DNA of 64,000 nucleotides from Parapusillimonas sp013416435 (GTDB lineage Bacteria > Pseudomonadota > Gammaproteobacteria > Burkholderiales > Burkholderiaceae_B), in the NCBI RefSeq assembly GCF_052180245.1, contig NZ_CP197474.1, positions 3,224,001-3,288,000 of the forward strand. The letters run 5' to 3'. This document shows positions 32,847-41,384 of the stretch, in pieces. Position 1 is the stretch's first letter. The number at the start of each line of letters is the position of its first letter. The position numbers were made by a program, and so were the translations under genes. The notes beneath the pieces were generated by a model. The model worked only from the letters and a program-made list of their open reading frames with translations, searched no databases and had not been told where the DNA came from.

Positions 32847-33857
32847 ATGTCCGACCGAACCGGCGCGATTTCCTCGCAATACACTCCGGTCTTCCTGCTG
32901 ACGGGATTCCTCGGCAGCGGAAAGACGAGCCTATTGAGCCGGCTGATACACCGGCCCGAATTCTCCGATACGGCCGTCATCATCAACGAATTCGGAGAGG
33001 TCGGCCTGGATCACATGCTGGTGGATCAATCCAGCGATACGGACATCGTATTGCTGGACTCCGGATGCCTGTGCTGCGCCATGAGCGGATCCTTGCAGGA
33101 AAGCCTGGAGTCGCTCTATTACCGCCGCCTCAGGAAAGAAATTCCTCATTTCGAACGCATCGTCATAGAGACTTCGGGGCTTGCCGACCCGGGCGCCATC
33201 ATCAACGCCATAGGCGGCGATCCCGCGGTCGCCCGACGTTTCCGGCTTGCGGGCATCATCACCACGGTCGACGCCCTCCATGGACTTGAAGCCATCGGTT
33301 CCTACCGCGAGGCGGCGGCCCAACTCGCGGTCGCCGACCATGTCGTCCTGACCAAGACCGACCTGCTGGAGGACTCCGTGGCGGCCCTGGACCTGCGGGA
33401 GGAACTGGGAATCCGGAATCCTCATGCCGAAATTCATATCGGACCGACACTGGACTCATCCGGAATTCGCCGACTGTTCACGAGCACCGAAACCAGGCCG
33501 ATGGACCCACCGGCCTTGGCCAATCGCAACGAACGCGGCTCTCCACTGGGCCATGTCTTCAAATACGGCATCACGGCGCAGACCTTTCATCTGCAGAAGC
33601 CCATAAGCTGGCCGGCCTACGCGGACTGGGTCCACGCCATGCAACGCCGCCATGGCGAATCCCTGCTGCGTGCCAAGGGTATTCTGCGCATGGAAGACGG
33701 CGAATGCTACGCCATACATGCCGTACATCATCTTTTCAGCGCACCACTCAAGCTGCAGCGCGCCATCGAAGGCCCCCAGCAAGGCGCCCTCGTGCTGATC
33801 ACCGAGAAGCTCAGCAGGCAGGAGCTCGAGGAAACCGTTGCTCTATTGCTTCAGTAG
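32847..33857 (+). CDS. CobW/COG0523 family GTPase (metallochaperone)
   Basis: The 336-residue protein has Walker A GFLGSGKTS (about residues 20-28), the metal-binding Cys74-Leu-Cys76-Cys77 (GCLCC), the switch region IETSGLADP and the NKxD-type TKTD. COG0523 proteins hand zinc or other metals to client enzymes. Its place 25 bp after the amidase and in the same operon as a metal-dependent cyclic amidohydrolase suggests that hydrolase is the client. Last gene of the aconitase operon. Confidence 0.9.
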   Translation: MSDRTGAISSQYTPVFLLTGFLGSGKTSLLSRLIHRPEFSDTAVIINEFGEVGLDHMLVDQSSDTDIVLLDSGCLCCAMSGSLQESLESLYYRRLRKEIPHFERIVIETSGLADPGAIINAIGGDPAVARRFRLAGIITTVDALHGLEAIGSYREAAAQLAVADHVVLTKTDLLEDSVAALDLREELGIRNPHAEIHIGPTLDSSGIRRLFTSTETRPMDPPALANRNERGSPLGHVFKYGITAQTFHLQKPISWPAYADWVHAMQRRHGESLLRAKGILRMEDGECYAIHAVHHLFSAPLKLQRAIEGPQQGALVLITEKLSRQELEETVALLLQ

Positions 33858-33865
33858 TCATATTA

Positions 33866-34004
33866 ATGTCAACAGTTAACAGGACCACAAGGAAATTAAT
33901 TCGCCTTGCAGGCCTGTATTTAGGGTAATTACTAGCGTTTGCTATTTATATATCAGTAGCCAACTGTTGACATTTGTTATCACCATCAATACAGTGTTAA
34001 CACT
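33866..34004 (+). promoter_or_regulatory. Promoter with paired inverted operators before the first Bug gene
   Basis: ATGTCAACAGTT (33866-33877) and its exact reverse complement AACTGTTGACAT (33962-33973) face each other with centres 96 bp apart, near nine DNA turns. The first extends to TGTCAAC-A-GTTAACA, nearly a full palindrome (33867-33881). The second holds -35 TTGACA (33967-33972) with TACAGT (33990-33995) 17 bp on. A perfect palindrome AGTGTTAACACT (33993-34004) overlaps the -10 and the expected start. The arrangement could allow looping by one regulator. Confidence 0.55.
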
Positions 34005-34053
34005 ATGCAGCGTGATGCGCTGCCGTCCCCTCTTCAAGCATAAGGAAGTCGCT

Positions 34054-35073
34054 ATGTCTTACTCCCTCTCCCCCTCATTCAAGCAGAACCGGCGCACCCT
34101 CATTGCCGCAGCCCTCGCCTCTGCACTCGGCGCGTCTTTCTCCTTGCCGGCCATGGCTCAGGGCGATAGCGCGGCCGGCTATCCGAACAAGCCCGTCAAG
34201 CTCGTCGTTCCGTTCGCGCCAGGCGGCCCAACCGACATCACCGCACGCCTCATCGGCGAAGCGCTGTCCAAAAAATGGGACCAGCCGGTAGTCATGGAGA
34301 ACCGGGCAGGCGCTGGCGGTACGATCGGGGCGGCAACGGTCTCCAAAGCGGCACCCGACGGCTACACCCTGGTGCTCGGCGTTACGGGCTCTCATTCCAT
34401 CGCCGGCTCGCTCTACAAACAGCTTCCCTATGATCCTCAGGCCGACTTCGAACCCATCAGCCGCGCGGTCATCTACCCGAACGCCATTCTTGCGAATCCC
34501 GCCTTGCCGGCCAACAACCTTCAGGAGCTGATCGCACTTGCGAAGAAAGACAAGGAGCTGCACAGCTATGGCACGGACGGCAATGGCACCGCCTCGCATC
34601 TCACGATGGAGCTTCTGAAAGAGCGCGGCGGCTTCAAGCTCGACGCCGTGCAGTACAAGGGCGCGTCCCCCATGCTCAATGACTTGGCGGCGGGCTTCAT
34701 CCAGGTCGGCATCACCGGTCTGCCTTCGGCGGAAACGCTGCTCCAGGCCGGCAAAGTGAAGCTGATCGCGATCACTACAGACAAGGACTACAGCGAAAAA
34801 GGCTACGCCACCATCGCCGGACAGGGCTTCCCTGGTTTTGCAGCCGCTCCGTGGTCCGGTTTGTTCGCACCCAAAGGCACCCCCAAGGAAATCGTCGAGA
34901 AGATCTCCAAGGACGTGAACGAGGTCATGAACACCGCCGAAATGAAAGAGAAAATGAAGGGTCTCGGCCTTCAGCCGCTACCCAACACGCCTGAACAGTT
35001 CAAGACGGAACTGGCGCAGGAAGCGGCGAACTGGGCCAAGGCGGTCGAAATCTCGGGCGCGCGCGTGGAATAA
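34054..35073 (+). CDS. Bug/TctC family tripartite tricarboxylate-type solute-binding protein
   Basis: The ATG at 34054 has AAGGAAG upstream and gives 339 residues with a signal peptide (TLIAAALASALGASFSLPAMAQ). The Bug-fold landmarks YPNKPVKLVVPFAPGGPTDITARLIGEAL, VMENRAGAGGTIGAATVSKAAPDGYTL and the C-terminal APWSGLFAPKGTPKEI are present. Bug proteins bind small carboxylates or amides in the periplasm. No TctA/TctB membrane genes are in the window, so it uses a transporter elsewhere or acts as a sensor. First gene of the flavoprotein-PrpD operon. Confidence 0.92.
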   Translation: MSYSLSPSFKQNRRTLIAAALASALGASFSLPAMAQGDSAAGYPNKPVKLVVPFAPGGPTDITARLIGEALSKKWDQPVVMENRAGAGGTIGAATVSKAAPDGYTLVLGVTGSHSIAGSLYKQLPYDPQADFEPISRAVIYPNAILANPALPANNLQELIALAKKDKELHSYGTDGNGTASHLTMELLKERGGFKLDAVQYKGASPMLNDLAAGFIQVGITGLPSAETLLQAGKVKLIAITTDKDYSEKGYATIAGQGFPGFAAAPWSGLFAPKGTPKEIVEKISKDVNEVMNTAEMKEKMKGLGLQPLPNTPEQFKTELAQEAANWAKAVEISGARVE

Positions 35074-35100
35074 ACACGTGCTGGGCAGACATTCGTAAAG

Positions 35101-36504
35101 ATGAATTCTATGGCTAATCCGATGAGTTTCGATGCGGAATTCGACGTGCTCGTCATTGGCGCGGGCGGTTGCGGGCTGGTGGCGGCCTTGGCCGCCCACG
35201 AAAACGGCATGGACGTGGCGATCGTCGAAAAGATGGACCGCGTCCAGGGCAACACCGTACTTTCCAGTGGGTCCATACCGGCGGCGAACACCCGCTTCCA
35301 GCGCGCCGCCGGCGTCGTGGACAGCCCCGACGTCTTTGTCGAAGACCTGGAGCGCGTGGCCGGCCGGCACGACGCGCCTGAACTGACACGCCGGCTCGCT
35401 GATATTTCGGCGGAGCTGGTCGAATGGCTGGTCGACAACGCCGATGTGAACATGACCCTTGTGGAAACCTACAAACATATCGGTCATCGGGTGCATCGGC
35501 TGCACTCGCCGCCCTCCAGGCGAGGTTCAGACCTTGTGAACGATCTGCTCAAGACCATTGAGAACCGCGATATTCCCATCGCGTACGGCAATCCGGCCGT
35601 CGATCTGCTCATTTCGCCTGACGGAAAAGTCATGGGAGCCGTCACCGAAACCAAGACAGGCGAACGCACCGCCATCGGCGCCAAGGCAGTCATCCTGGCT
35701 ACAAACGGCTTCGGCGCCAATCGCGAATTGCTTGCGCGGTTCTGCCCGGAGCTCGCAGCCGTACCCTACGGTGGCTCGGTCGCCAGCGAAGGCGAAGCCA
35801 TACGCTGGGGCGAAGAACTGGGCGCCGACTTGGCCAATATGGGCGCCTATCAGGCCCATGCCAGCCTGGCCGACCCGCACGGCTCGCTGGTCACCTGGAC
35901 GGTCGTAGAAAAAGGCGGCGTAATCGTCGACCATCAGGGCACTCGCTTCGGCGATGAAACGATCGGATACTCCGCCTTCGCCGCTCAGGAACTGGAGCGC
36001 GAAGGCCCGTTCTATGTGATCGCCGACACACGCGTGCGCGACGTCACCGCCGGCGGCCAGGAAGAATATGCCGAACTCTGCGAGCACGGCGGGGTGATCG
36101 AAGCGCCCGATGCCGCCAGCCTGGCGCAAAGGCTGGGGATGGACCCCGTCAGGCTCGCCGCGACGCTGGACGACACCATCGCAGCCGCCCGCAGCGCAGT
36201 GCAAGACCAGTACGGGCGCAAGGCCTGGGGACTAGGCCCTTTGAACGCTCCTTTCACCGCCACTCGAATCGGACCGGCCCTGTTCCATACGCAAGGCGGC
36301 CTGAAAGTGGACATGGACGGCCGGGTACTGAAACAGCAGCGACCCATACCGGGGCTATACGCCGGCGGCGGCGCCGCCTGCGGAATCAGCGGCTCAAAAG
36401 GAGGACTGGGCTATATGTCGGGCAATGGCCTGCTCGGCGCGCTGGGTCTTGGTTACCTGGCGGGCAGAGCCGCCGCGCGCGACGCATCCGCCTTCCCCGC
36501 GTGA
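35101..36504 (+). CDS. FAD-dependent fumarate-reductase/tricarballylate-dehydrogenase-like flavoprotein
   Basis: 467 residues. The N-terminal FAD Rossmann motif is DVLVIGAGGCGLVAALAAHENGMDVAIVEK. The remainder matches the FRD/SDH flavoprotein superfamily (NTVLSSGSIPAA, AKAVILATNGFGANRELL, and the C-terminal GLYAGGGAACGISGSKGGLGYMSGNGLLGALGLGYLAG). Relatives oxidise or reduce C-C bonds next to carboxylates, for example tricarballylate to cis-aconitate by TcuA. It is 27 bp after the Bug gene and 33 bp before PrpD, so an unsaturated acid is a plausible product or substrate. Confidence 0.85.
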   Translation: MNSMANPMSFDAEFDVLVIGAGGCGLVAALAAHENGMDVAIVEKMDRVQGNTVLSSGSIPAANTRFQRAAGVVDSPDVFVEDLERVAGRHDAPELTRRLADISAELVEWLVDNADVNMTLVETYKHIGHRVHRLHSPPSRRGSDLVNDLLKTIENRDIPIAYGNPAVDLLISPDGKVMGAVTETKTGERTAIGAKAVILATNGFGANRELLARFCPELAAVPYGGSVASEGEAIRWGEELGADLANMGAYQAHASLADPHGSLVTWTVVEKGGVIVDHQGTRFGDETIGYSAFAAQELEREGPFYVIADTRVRDVTAGGQEEYAELCEHGGVIEAPDAASLAQRLGMDPVRLAATLDDTIAAARSAVQDQYGRKAWGLGPLNAPFTATRIGPALFHTQGGLKVDMDGRVLKQQRPIPGLYAGGGAACGISGSKGGLGYMSGNGLLGALGLGYLAGRAAARDASAFPA

Positions 36505-36537
36505 ACTCATTTTTTCTTTGCATCAGGAAAGCCACGC

Positions 36538-37923
36538 ATGAACTCGCAGAAAGATCCCGGCAGCACTTCGACTCCTACGAAATCGCTGGCAAGCTTCGCC
36601 AGCAACGTCACATACGCGAAACTGGCCGAGCATGAAAAGCATGAAACGCTCAGGCATCTGCTGGATACGCTCGGCGCGTGCGCCGCGGGAATAGACCAGC
36701 CCATTGTTCAGGCAGTCAGCGAACTGTGCCGGAAAAACGGCGTGGCGCAAGGCGATGTGCCGGTCGTCGGTTCTGCGCTGTCCGCCGACATCCTGACGGC
36801 TTGCTACCTCATGGCGGCGGCAGGACATGCATTGGAAATGGATGACGGAAACCGGGAAGGCTCCATTCATCCCGGCACCGTCGTCATTCCAGCCGCTCTG
36901 GCCATGGCCCATCGACAGAACGTCGATGCAGACACTTTGTTGTCGGCCGTCATCGCCGGTTATGAAGTGGCCGTTTCGATTGCCGAATGCCTGCATCCGC
37001 ACGCCAGCAAGCGAGGCTTCCAGACGACACCCGTCGCGGGGACGCTGGGCGCGGCCGCCGCGGCCGGCAGGGTGCTGGGACTTGATCCGAACGACATGGA
37101 GAGCGCACTGGGTATCGCAGCCAGCTCCTCGTCCGGAATCTTCGCCTATCTGTCAGGCGGCGGCAACATCAAGAAGCTTCATCCGGCGCATGCGGCGCGG
37201 GAAGGCGTATTCGCAGCACTGCTGGCCCAGCAAGGCATCGTGCAGGGGCCGCGCAACGTCGCCGAAACGCGCGCAGGGGTCCTTCAGGCGTTCGGCGGCC
37301 TGGAGCAATGGGCCGGCAAACCGGAAAGCCGGCAAGAGCTGGCCGTCGTCCGCTCTTATCTGAAACCTTATCCCTGCTGCCGGCACATTCATCCGGCCAT
37401 CGACGCCCTGCTTCGGCTTCGGATTGATCATGGCCTGCAGCCCAGCGAGGTCGCCAGCGTCTCGGTAGGCACATATGAAGCCGCCATGCCTCATGCATCG
37501 CTTCCATGGGACACACTGAACATTGCCCAATTGAGTTTTCCGTATGTCATGGCCATTGCCATGCTGAAAGGCACCGTCGACCTGCCGGCCTTTTCACCTG
37601 AGAACCGCAACGACGAATCGGTGGCCCGCTTGGCAGCCAAAGTCAGTGTCCATGTCGACCCGGAATGCAATGCGCTCTATCCGGCGAACGGCCCCGCGCG
37701 CGTCACCGTTACGCTGAACGACGGAAGGTCGCATGAGTTGTTCGTCCCCGAACCCATCGGGTCGCCGGATCTGCCGCTGTCCGATCAAGCGCTGGTCGAG
37801 AAATTCTGCCTTGCCACGACACAAGTCTTGAGCCGAGACGACGCCTATGCATTGGCCACCTCCAGCCTTGCCGGAAACACACTGCCCGACGCGCGCGCGC
37901 TGATGCGCATCCTCGCCGCATAG
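36538..37923 (+). CDS. MmgE/PrpD family protein (first copy)
   Basis: 461 residues with the family's all-helical N-terminal domain: ETLRHLLDTLGACAAG, AAAGHALEMDDGNREGSIHPGTVVIPAALA (substrate-binding region around residues 95-120), GYEVAVSIAECLHPHASKRGFQTTPVAGTLGAAAAAGRVLGL and PYPCCRHIHPAID. The family includes 2-methylcitrate dehydratase PrpD and cis-aconitate decarboxylase. It is the third gene of the Bug-flavoprotein operon. The window's second family member (39071) is only moderately similar, so they probably do different steps. Confidence 0.88.
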   Translation: MNSQKDPGSTSTPTKSLASFASNVTYAKLAEHEKHETLRHLLDTLGACAAGIDQPIVQAVSELCRKNGVAQGDVPVVGSALSADILTACYLMAAAGHALEMDDGNREGSIHPGTVVIPAALAMAHRQNVDADTLLSAVIAGYEVAVSIAECLHPHASKRGFQTTPVAGTLGAAAAAGRVLGLDPNDMESALGIAASSSSGIFAYLSGGGNIKKLHPAHAAREGVFAALLAQQGIVQGPRNVAETRAGVLQAFGGLEQWAGKPESRQELAVVRSYLKPYPCCRHIHPAIDALLRLRIDHGLQPSEVASVSVGTYEAAMPHASLPWDTLNIAQLSFPYVMAIAMLKGTVDLPAFSPENRNDESVARLAAKVSVHVDPECNALYPANGPARVTVTLNDGRSHELFVPEPIGSPDLPLSDQALVEKFCLATTQVLSRDDAYALATSSLAGNTLPDARALMRILAA

Positions 37924-38018
37924 ATAGCGCCACTGTCCGCCACGACTCAGCCTCCTGCGCGCGCCGCCGTGCGCATGGGCCCCGCTTTGCCTTTTTACGT
38001 TTCTACATGGAGATCAAA

Positions 38019-39023
38019 ATGAAAGCGAAGGTATTTTCGACCGTCGGAAAAATTGCGTCCATCGCGTCCCTGGCGGCGCTGCCGCTGCTGGCAAACGCAA
38101 CGAGTCATGACGCCAGTGCGCAGAACTATCCCGACCGTGCCGTGCGCATCGTCGTACCGTTCGCGGCAGGCGGCGCGACGGACCTTTTCGGGCGCCTCAT
38201 CGCATCCGAGCTCACCGGCATGCTGAAACAACAGTTCATCGTCGAGAACAAACCCGGCGGAGGCGGAAACATAGGCTCCAACCAGGTGGCAAAAAGCGCT
38301 GCCGACGGCTACACGCTGCTGTTCGGCGCCGCCGGCAACATCGCCATCAACCCGGCGCTCTTCAGCAACATGCCGTACAGCCCTTCCAAGGATCTCGCAC
38401 CCGTGGCGCTCATGGGTTCGTCGATGAACGTGCTGGTGGTTCCCTCGTCGCTGCCCGTCAAATCGGTACAGGAACTGATCGCTCTGGAAAAAGCCAAGCC
38501 CGGAGAACTGAATTACGGATCGTCCGGCAATGGAGGCACTACGCACCTGTCGGGAGAACTGTTCAACAGCACGGCAAACACCAGGATCGTGCATGTTCCC
38601 TATCAGGGCAGCGGTCCGGCGATGATCGATCTGCTGGCTGCACGCGTACAAATGATGTTCGACAACCTGCCCTCGTCCATGCCGCATATCCAGCGCGGCG
38701 ACCTGAGGGCCTTGGGCGTGACCGGAGCCAGCAGGAGCGCCCTGCTTCCCGATGTGCCGACGATAGCGGAATCGGGACTCCCGGGATTCGAAGCCACGAC
38801 ATGGTTCGGACTGTTCGCACCCGCCGGGACGCCTCCCGCCGTCATCGAGAAAATCAACGTCGCCGTGAACCAGGCAATGGCCAAGCCCGAGATCATCGAG
38901 CGCCTGCGAAAACTGGGGACCGACGTCGCTACGGGAACACCGGAAAGCTTTGCCGAACTGGTGAAAAGAGATACCGAGAAATGGGCCAAGGTCATCAAGG
39001 ACGCCAACATCGTCATGAATTGA
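38019..39023 (+). CDS. Bug/TctC family solute-binding protein (second copy)
   Basis: 334 residues from ATG 38019; this start has GGAG at good spacing, while the in-frame ATG at 38007 has none. Signal peptide (GKIASIASLAALPLLANATSHDASAQ), then NYPDRAVRIVVPFAAGGATDLFGRLIA, FIVENKPGGGGNIGSNQVAKSAADGYTL and VPTIAESGLPGFEATTWFGLFAPAGTPPAVI. It follows PrpD after about 95 bp and ends at a strong terminator. Two Bug proteins in one operon suggests two ligands, or a sensor and a transporter subunit. Confidence 0.92.
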   Translation: MKAKVFSTVGKIASIASLAALPLLANATSHDASAQNYPDRAVRIVVPFAAGGATDLFGRLIASELTGMLKQQFIVENKPGGGGNIGSNQVAKSAADGYTLLFGAAGNIAINPALFSNMPYSPSKDLAPVALMGSSMNVLVVPSSLPVKSVQELIALEKAKPGELNYGSSGNGGTTHLSGELFNSTANTRIVHVPYQGSGPAMIDLLAARVQMMFDNLPSSMPHIQRGDLRALGVTGASRSALLPDVPTIAESGLPGFEATTWFGLFAPAGTPPAVIEKINVAVNQAMAKPEIIERLRKLGTDVATGTPESFAELVKRDTEKWAKVIKDANIVMN

Positions 39024-39037
39024 TCTTCAATCCATGA

Positions 39038-39072
39038 CAGACCGCCCCTCCCTGGGGCGGTCTGGCCTTTTC
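39038..39072 (+). terminator. Terminator of the Bug-flavoprotein-PrpD operon
   Basis: CAGACCGCCCC (39038-39048) pairs perfectly with GGGGCGGTCTG (39054-39064) around a 5-base loop, followed by GCCTTTTC. It sits 15 bp after the second Bug stop codon and before the convergent PrpD gene ending at 39071. Confidence 0.85.
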
Positions 39073-40429
39073 AGCGCAGCATGTCGAGCAACTCGCCCCA
39101 CGGCGTGGAGCCCTGTCTCTCGATGCAGCCTGACGCCAACAACGACGCGAGCCCCGGAAGCACCGGGGCCGACAGTTCACGGACTTTTTGTTCCAGCACC
39201 GACTCGGGCAGAGGACGATCGGGCCCGCCCTGGGCGCTCAGGCACTCCGACTCGTGAACCTGGCCGTCGGCGGTGACGATCACCACCTTGGCGGGCCGAT
39301 CGTGTGGCGGCACCAGCGCCTCCTCGTACGGCCTGAGCTCCACGATCCTGCGCAGATGCGCCACCTGAGGATCGTGCAGCGCGTCGCTCGAGAACGCCCG
39401 GGCGCTGCCGGTGCCGAACACGAAAGGAGCGGCCACCATGTGCGGCATCGAGAACTTCGCGCCCAAAGTGGTCGATGGTTCGGGGTTCGATAGAGTGAGC
39501 GCCAAGGGATGCGTATAGACGACGATGCTTCGAATCCGGCCGGCATCCAAGGCATGCGATCGGACGAGCTCGAGCACCGCCTCGACCGCGGAGTGCCCAT
39601 GCTGGCAACACGCGTAGATTTTGTGATAACCCGACGCTATGGACCATTCGACGCCCAATTGATCGTCCAGCGCGTTGAAGTTTTCAGCAGCCCCGAGGAT
39701 ATCGCGATAAACACCCGGTATGCTGGATTCCGCGCCTTGAATACCGCATGCCGCCCAATCGGCGCACTGCAGACCATTGACTGCGCCGGCAGCAGCCCAA
39801 CCATTGCGGACCAGCACGCCTTCCACCAGATGAGGACGCGGCCCCATCGACGCGGTGGTTGCAGCCGCGGTGACGGCGCCAAACAATTCGGCGGCATTTC
39901 CGCCGCGCGCAATCACCACGCCCGCCGCTGCGCCTATGCTCGACCAGAGGGCGTGACCATGCACGGCAGGCTGGGCAAACCGGAAGCTCATCGCAATTCG
40001 CGTCACGACCTCATAAGCCAGTACCAATGCCCGCAAGACTTGCGTATATCGAAGGCCCAGGGCTTGCGCTTCTGCAAGCAAGGCGGGCAATACGTAGATA
40101 CCGGCATGGCAAATCGTCCTGCGAAACCCTTCGTCCAGTTCGCACCAGTTTCCTGCAAGCGCATTCAGTGAAGCCGCCTGGAAACGGTCGGCCGCAGGGA
40201 GACCGACGGCGAAAACCGCAGATTCGGCGCATCGGAGCCTGGACAGCACTTTTTCGCGATAGCGCGCGGGTTCAGGCTCCAGCGAGCCCGCAATCATGGC
40301 CGAAATATCGTCCAACAATACAAGAACCGCCCTTTTCCGTACGGGTTCCGGCATGTCTTCCCAGCGGCAAGCCGTCGCCCATTCGCAAAGCCGGTTCAGG
40401 CCGGTGGAAAATTCATCTGTCTGGTTCAC
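39071..40429 (-). CDS. MmgE/PrpD family protein (second copy), co-transcribed with gntR
   Basis: The GTG at 40429 has AAGGA at correct spacing and avoids overlapping gntR, giving 452 residues. Family features are AVLVLLDDISAMIAG, SLNALAGNWCELDEGFRRTICHAGIYVLPALLAEA (the H-E-G/D region is shifted from the first copy's EMDDGNREGSIHPG), IAMSFRFAQPAVHGHALWSSIGAAAGV and KIYACCQHGHSAVEAVL. Probably a dehydratase, decarboxylase or isomerase for a di/tricarboxylate. It lies 55 bp downstream of gntR on the same strand, so regulator and enzyme share a transcript. Confidence 0.85.
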   Translation of the reverse strand: MNQTDEFSTGLNRLCEWATACRWEDMPEPVRKRAVLVLLDDISAMIAGSLEPEPARYREKVLSRLRCAESAVFAVGLPAADRFQAASLNALAGNWCELDEGFRRTICHAGIYVLPALLAEAQALGLRYTQVLRALVLAYEVVTRIAMSFRFAQPAVHGHALWSSIGAAAGVVIARGGNAAELFGAVTAAATTASMGPRPHLVEGVLVRNGWAAAGAVNGLQCADWAACGIQGAESSIPGVYRDILGAAENFNALDDQLGVEWSIASGYHKIYACCQHGHSAVEAVLELVRSHALDAGRIRSIVVYTHPLALTLSNPEPSTTLGAKFSMPHMVAAPFVFGTGSARAFSSDALHDPQVAHLRRIVELRPYEEALVPPHDRPAKVVIVTADGQVHESECLSAQGGPDRPLPESVLEQKVRELSAPVLPGLASLLASGCIERQGSTPWGELLDMLR

Positions 40430-40484
40430 TGTTTCCTTCCATTGCTTGGCTGCGGTTGATCGCGCAGAAATTTCCGGTCTTCGT

Positions 40485-41171
40485 TCACTGCCGGACTGTA
40501 TCGGGCAGGTGCCGGACAAGATGGTTCGCGGCCCGCTCGATGTGTGAGCGCATCAGAGACTCGGCAAGGCCGCCGTCCCGGCTTTTTATGGCGCGCACGA
40601 TCTGCCAGTGCTCGGAGTAAGCGTCGTCCTTGCGCTCAAGTACCGTGCCGGAATGCCGACGATAAATCCGAAGCAGGTGGTACAGATCGCCGCACAACGC
40701 GGCGATGATGCGCTGATTTCCAGAGGCCCGGACGATGCGCTCGTGGAAGTCGAAGACCCGCGGCTGCTCGGCTCCACTGACGCGCTGCTGCCGGTCCTGC
40801 TCCATTTCGCTCAGAAGCGCGTCGATTTCATCGTCGGGCATGCGTTGCGTCGCAAGGTTACAGGCCATGCCTTCCAAGGCCATGCGCATCTGGAACAGTT
40901 CCAGTGCGGACTCCGCCGACAGGGACATGACCCGCGCCTTGATGTATGGCTCGCGGGTGACGAGCTGGATGCCCTGCAACCGCCGTATGGCTTCGCGGAC
41001 CGGCCCCCGGCTCACGCCGAATTCTTGCGCCATCGACACTTCGTTGATGATGCTGCCCGGCGCCAGGCGGCCGTCGTAGATGGCGTCGAGAATTTTTTGA
41101 AAGACGGCGTCCGCCAGGGGAATCTGAGTCTCTTGTTTGTTGATTACCGTTACGGTCGCGCTCATGTTCAT
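40485..41171 (-). CDS. GntR family (FadR/FCD-type) transcriptional regulator
   Basis: 228 residues. The winged helix-turn-helix at about residues 20-80 (ILDAIYDGRLAPGSIINEVSMAQEFGVSRGPVREAIRRLQG) is typical GntR. The C-terminal FCD domain has LFQMRMALEGMACNLA and DFHERIVRASGNQRI, with His and Asp/Glu positioned to bind a metal and carboxylate ligand. An 18-bp operator-like sequence identical to one before the isocitrate-lyase-family gene lies 29 bp upstream of its start, indicating autoregulation. It is the only regulator inside the 26.7-41.2 kb module and its probable master switch. Confidence 0.92.
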   Translation of the reverse strand: MNMSATVTVINKQETQIPLADAVFQKILDAIYDGRLAPGSIINEVSMAQEFGVSRGPVREAIRRLQGIQLVTREPYIKARVMSLSAESALELFQMRMALEGMACNLATQRMPDDEIDALLSEMEQDRQQRVSGAEQPRVFDFHERIVRASGNQRIIAALCGDLYHLLRIYRRHSGTVLERKDDAYSEHWQIVRAIKSRDGGLAESLMRSHIERAANHLVRHLPDTVRQ

Positions 41172-41180
41172 AGTGTTCCT

Positions 41181-41217
41181 AGGCTATCAAACACTTTGTA
41201 AAAGTGTCAACTCTTTT
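41181..41217 (-). promoter_or_regulatory. gntR promoter/operator
   Basis: AAAAGTGTCAACTCTTTT (41200-41217) equals the element at 27707-27724. On the minus strand it holds a perfect -35 TTGACA (41205-41210), with TAGCCT (41181-41186) 18 bp downstream and the gntR ATG 10 bp later. Binding of GntR here would block its own promoter. Confidence 0.6.
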
Positions 41218-41238
41218 TCCTTAACAAAACAAATCCTT

Positions 41239-41338
41239 GGGGTCAGACCCCATACGGGGTCCGGCCCCGAAAAACAGGCACAGGGTCAGACCCCCGAGAA
41301 ATAGACGTGGGGTCAGACCCCGTAGGGGGTCTGACCCC
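41239..41338. repeat. Palindromic repeat cluster E (two units, one half unit), right border of the catabolic module
   Basis: Full units at 41239-41268 (second arm diverged to GGGGTCCGGCCCC) and 41309-41338 (spacer gtag); a single arm gggtcagaccccc lies at 41283-41295. They lie between gntR and the FUSC gene and would, if translated, extend the FUSC frame upstream. Confidence 0.95.
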
Positions 41339-41384
41339 TCAGAGTTGTCTATACTCCCTACTTCCATCTCCGTTCCGGACATGT

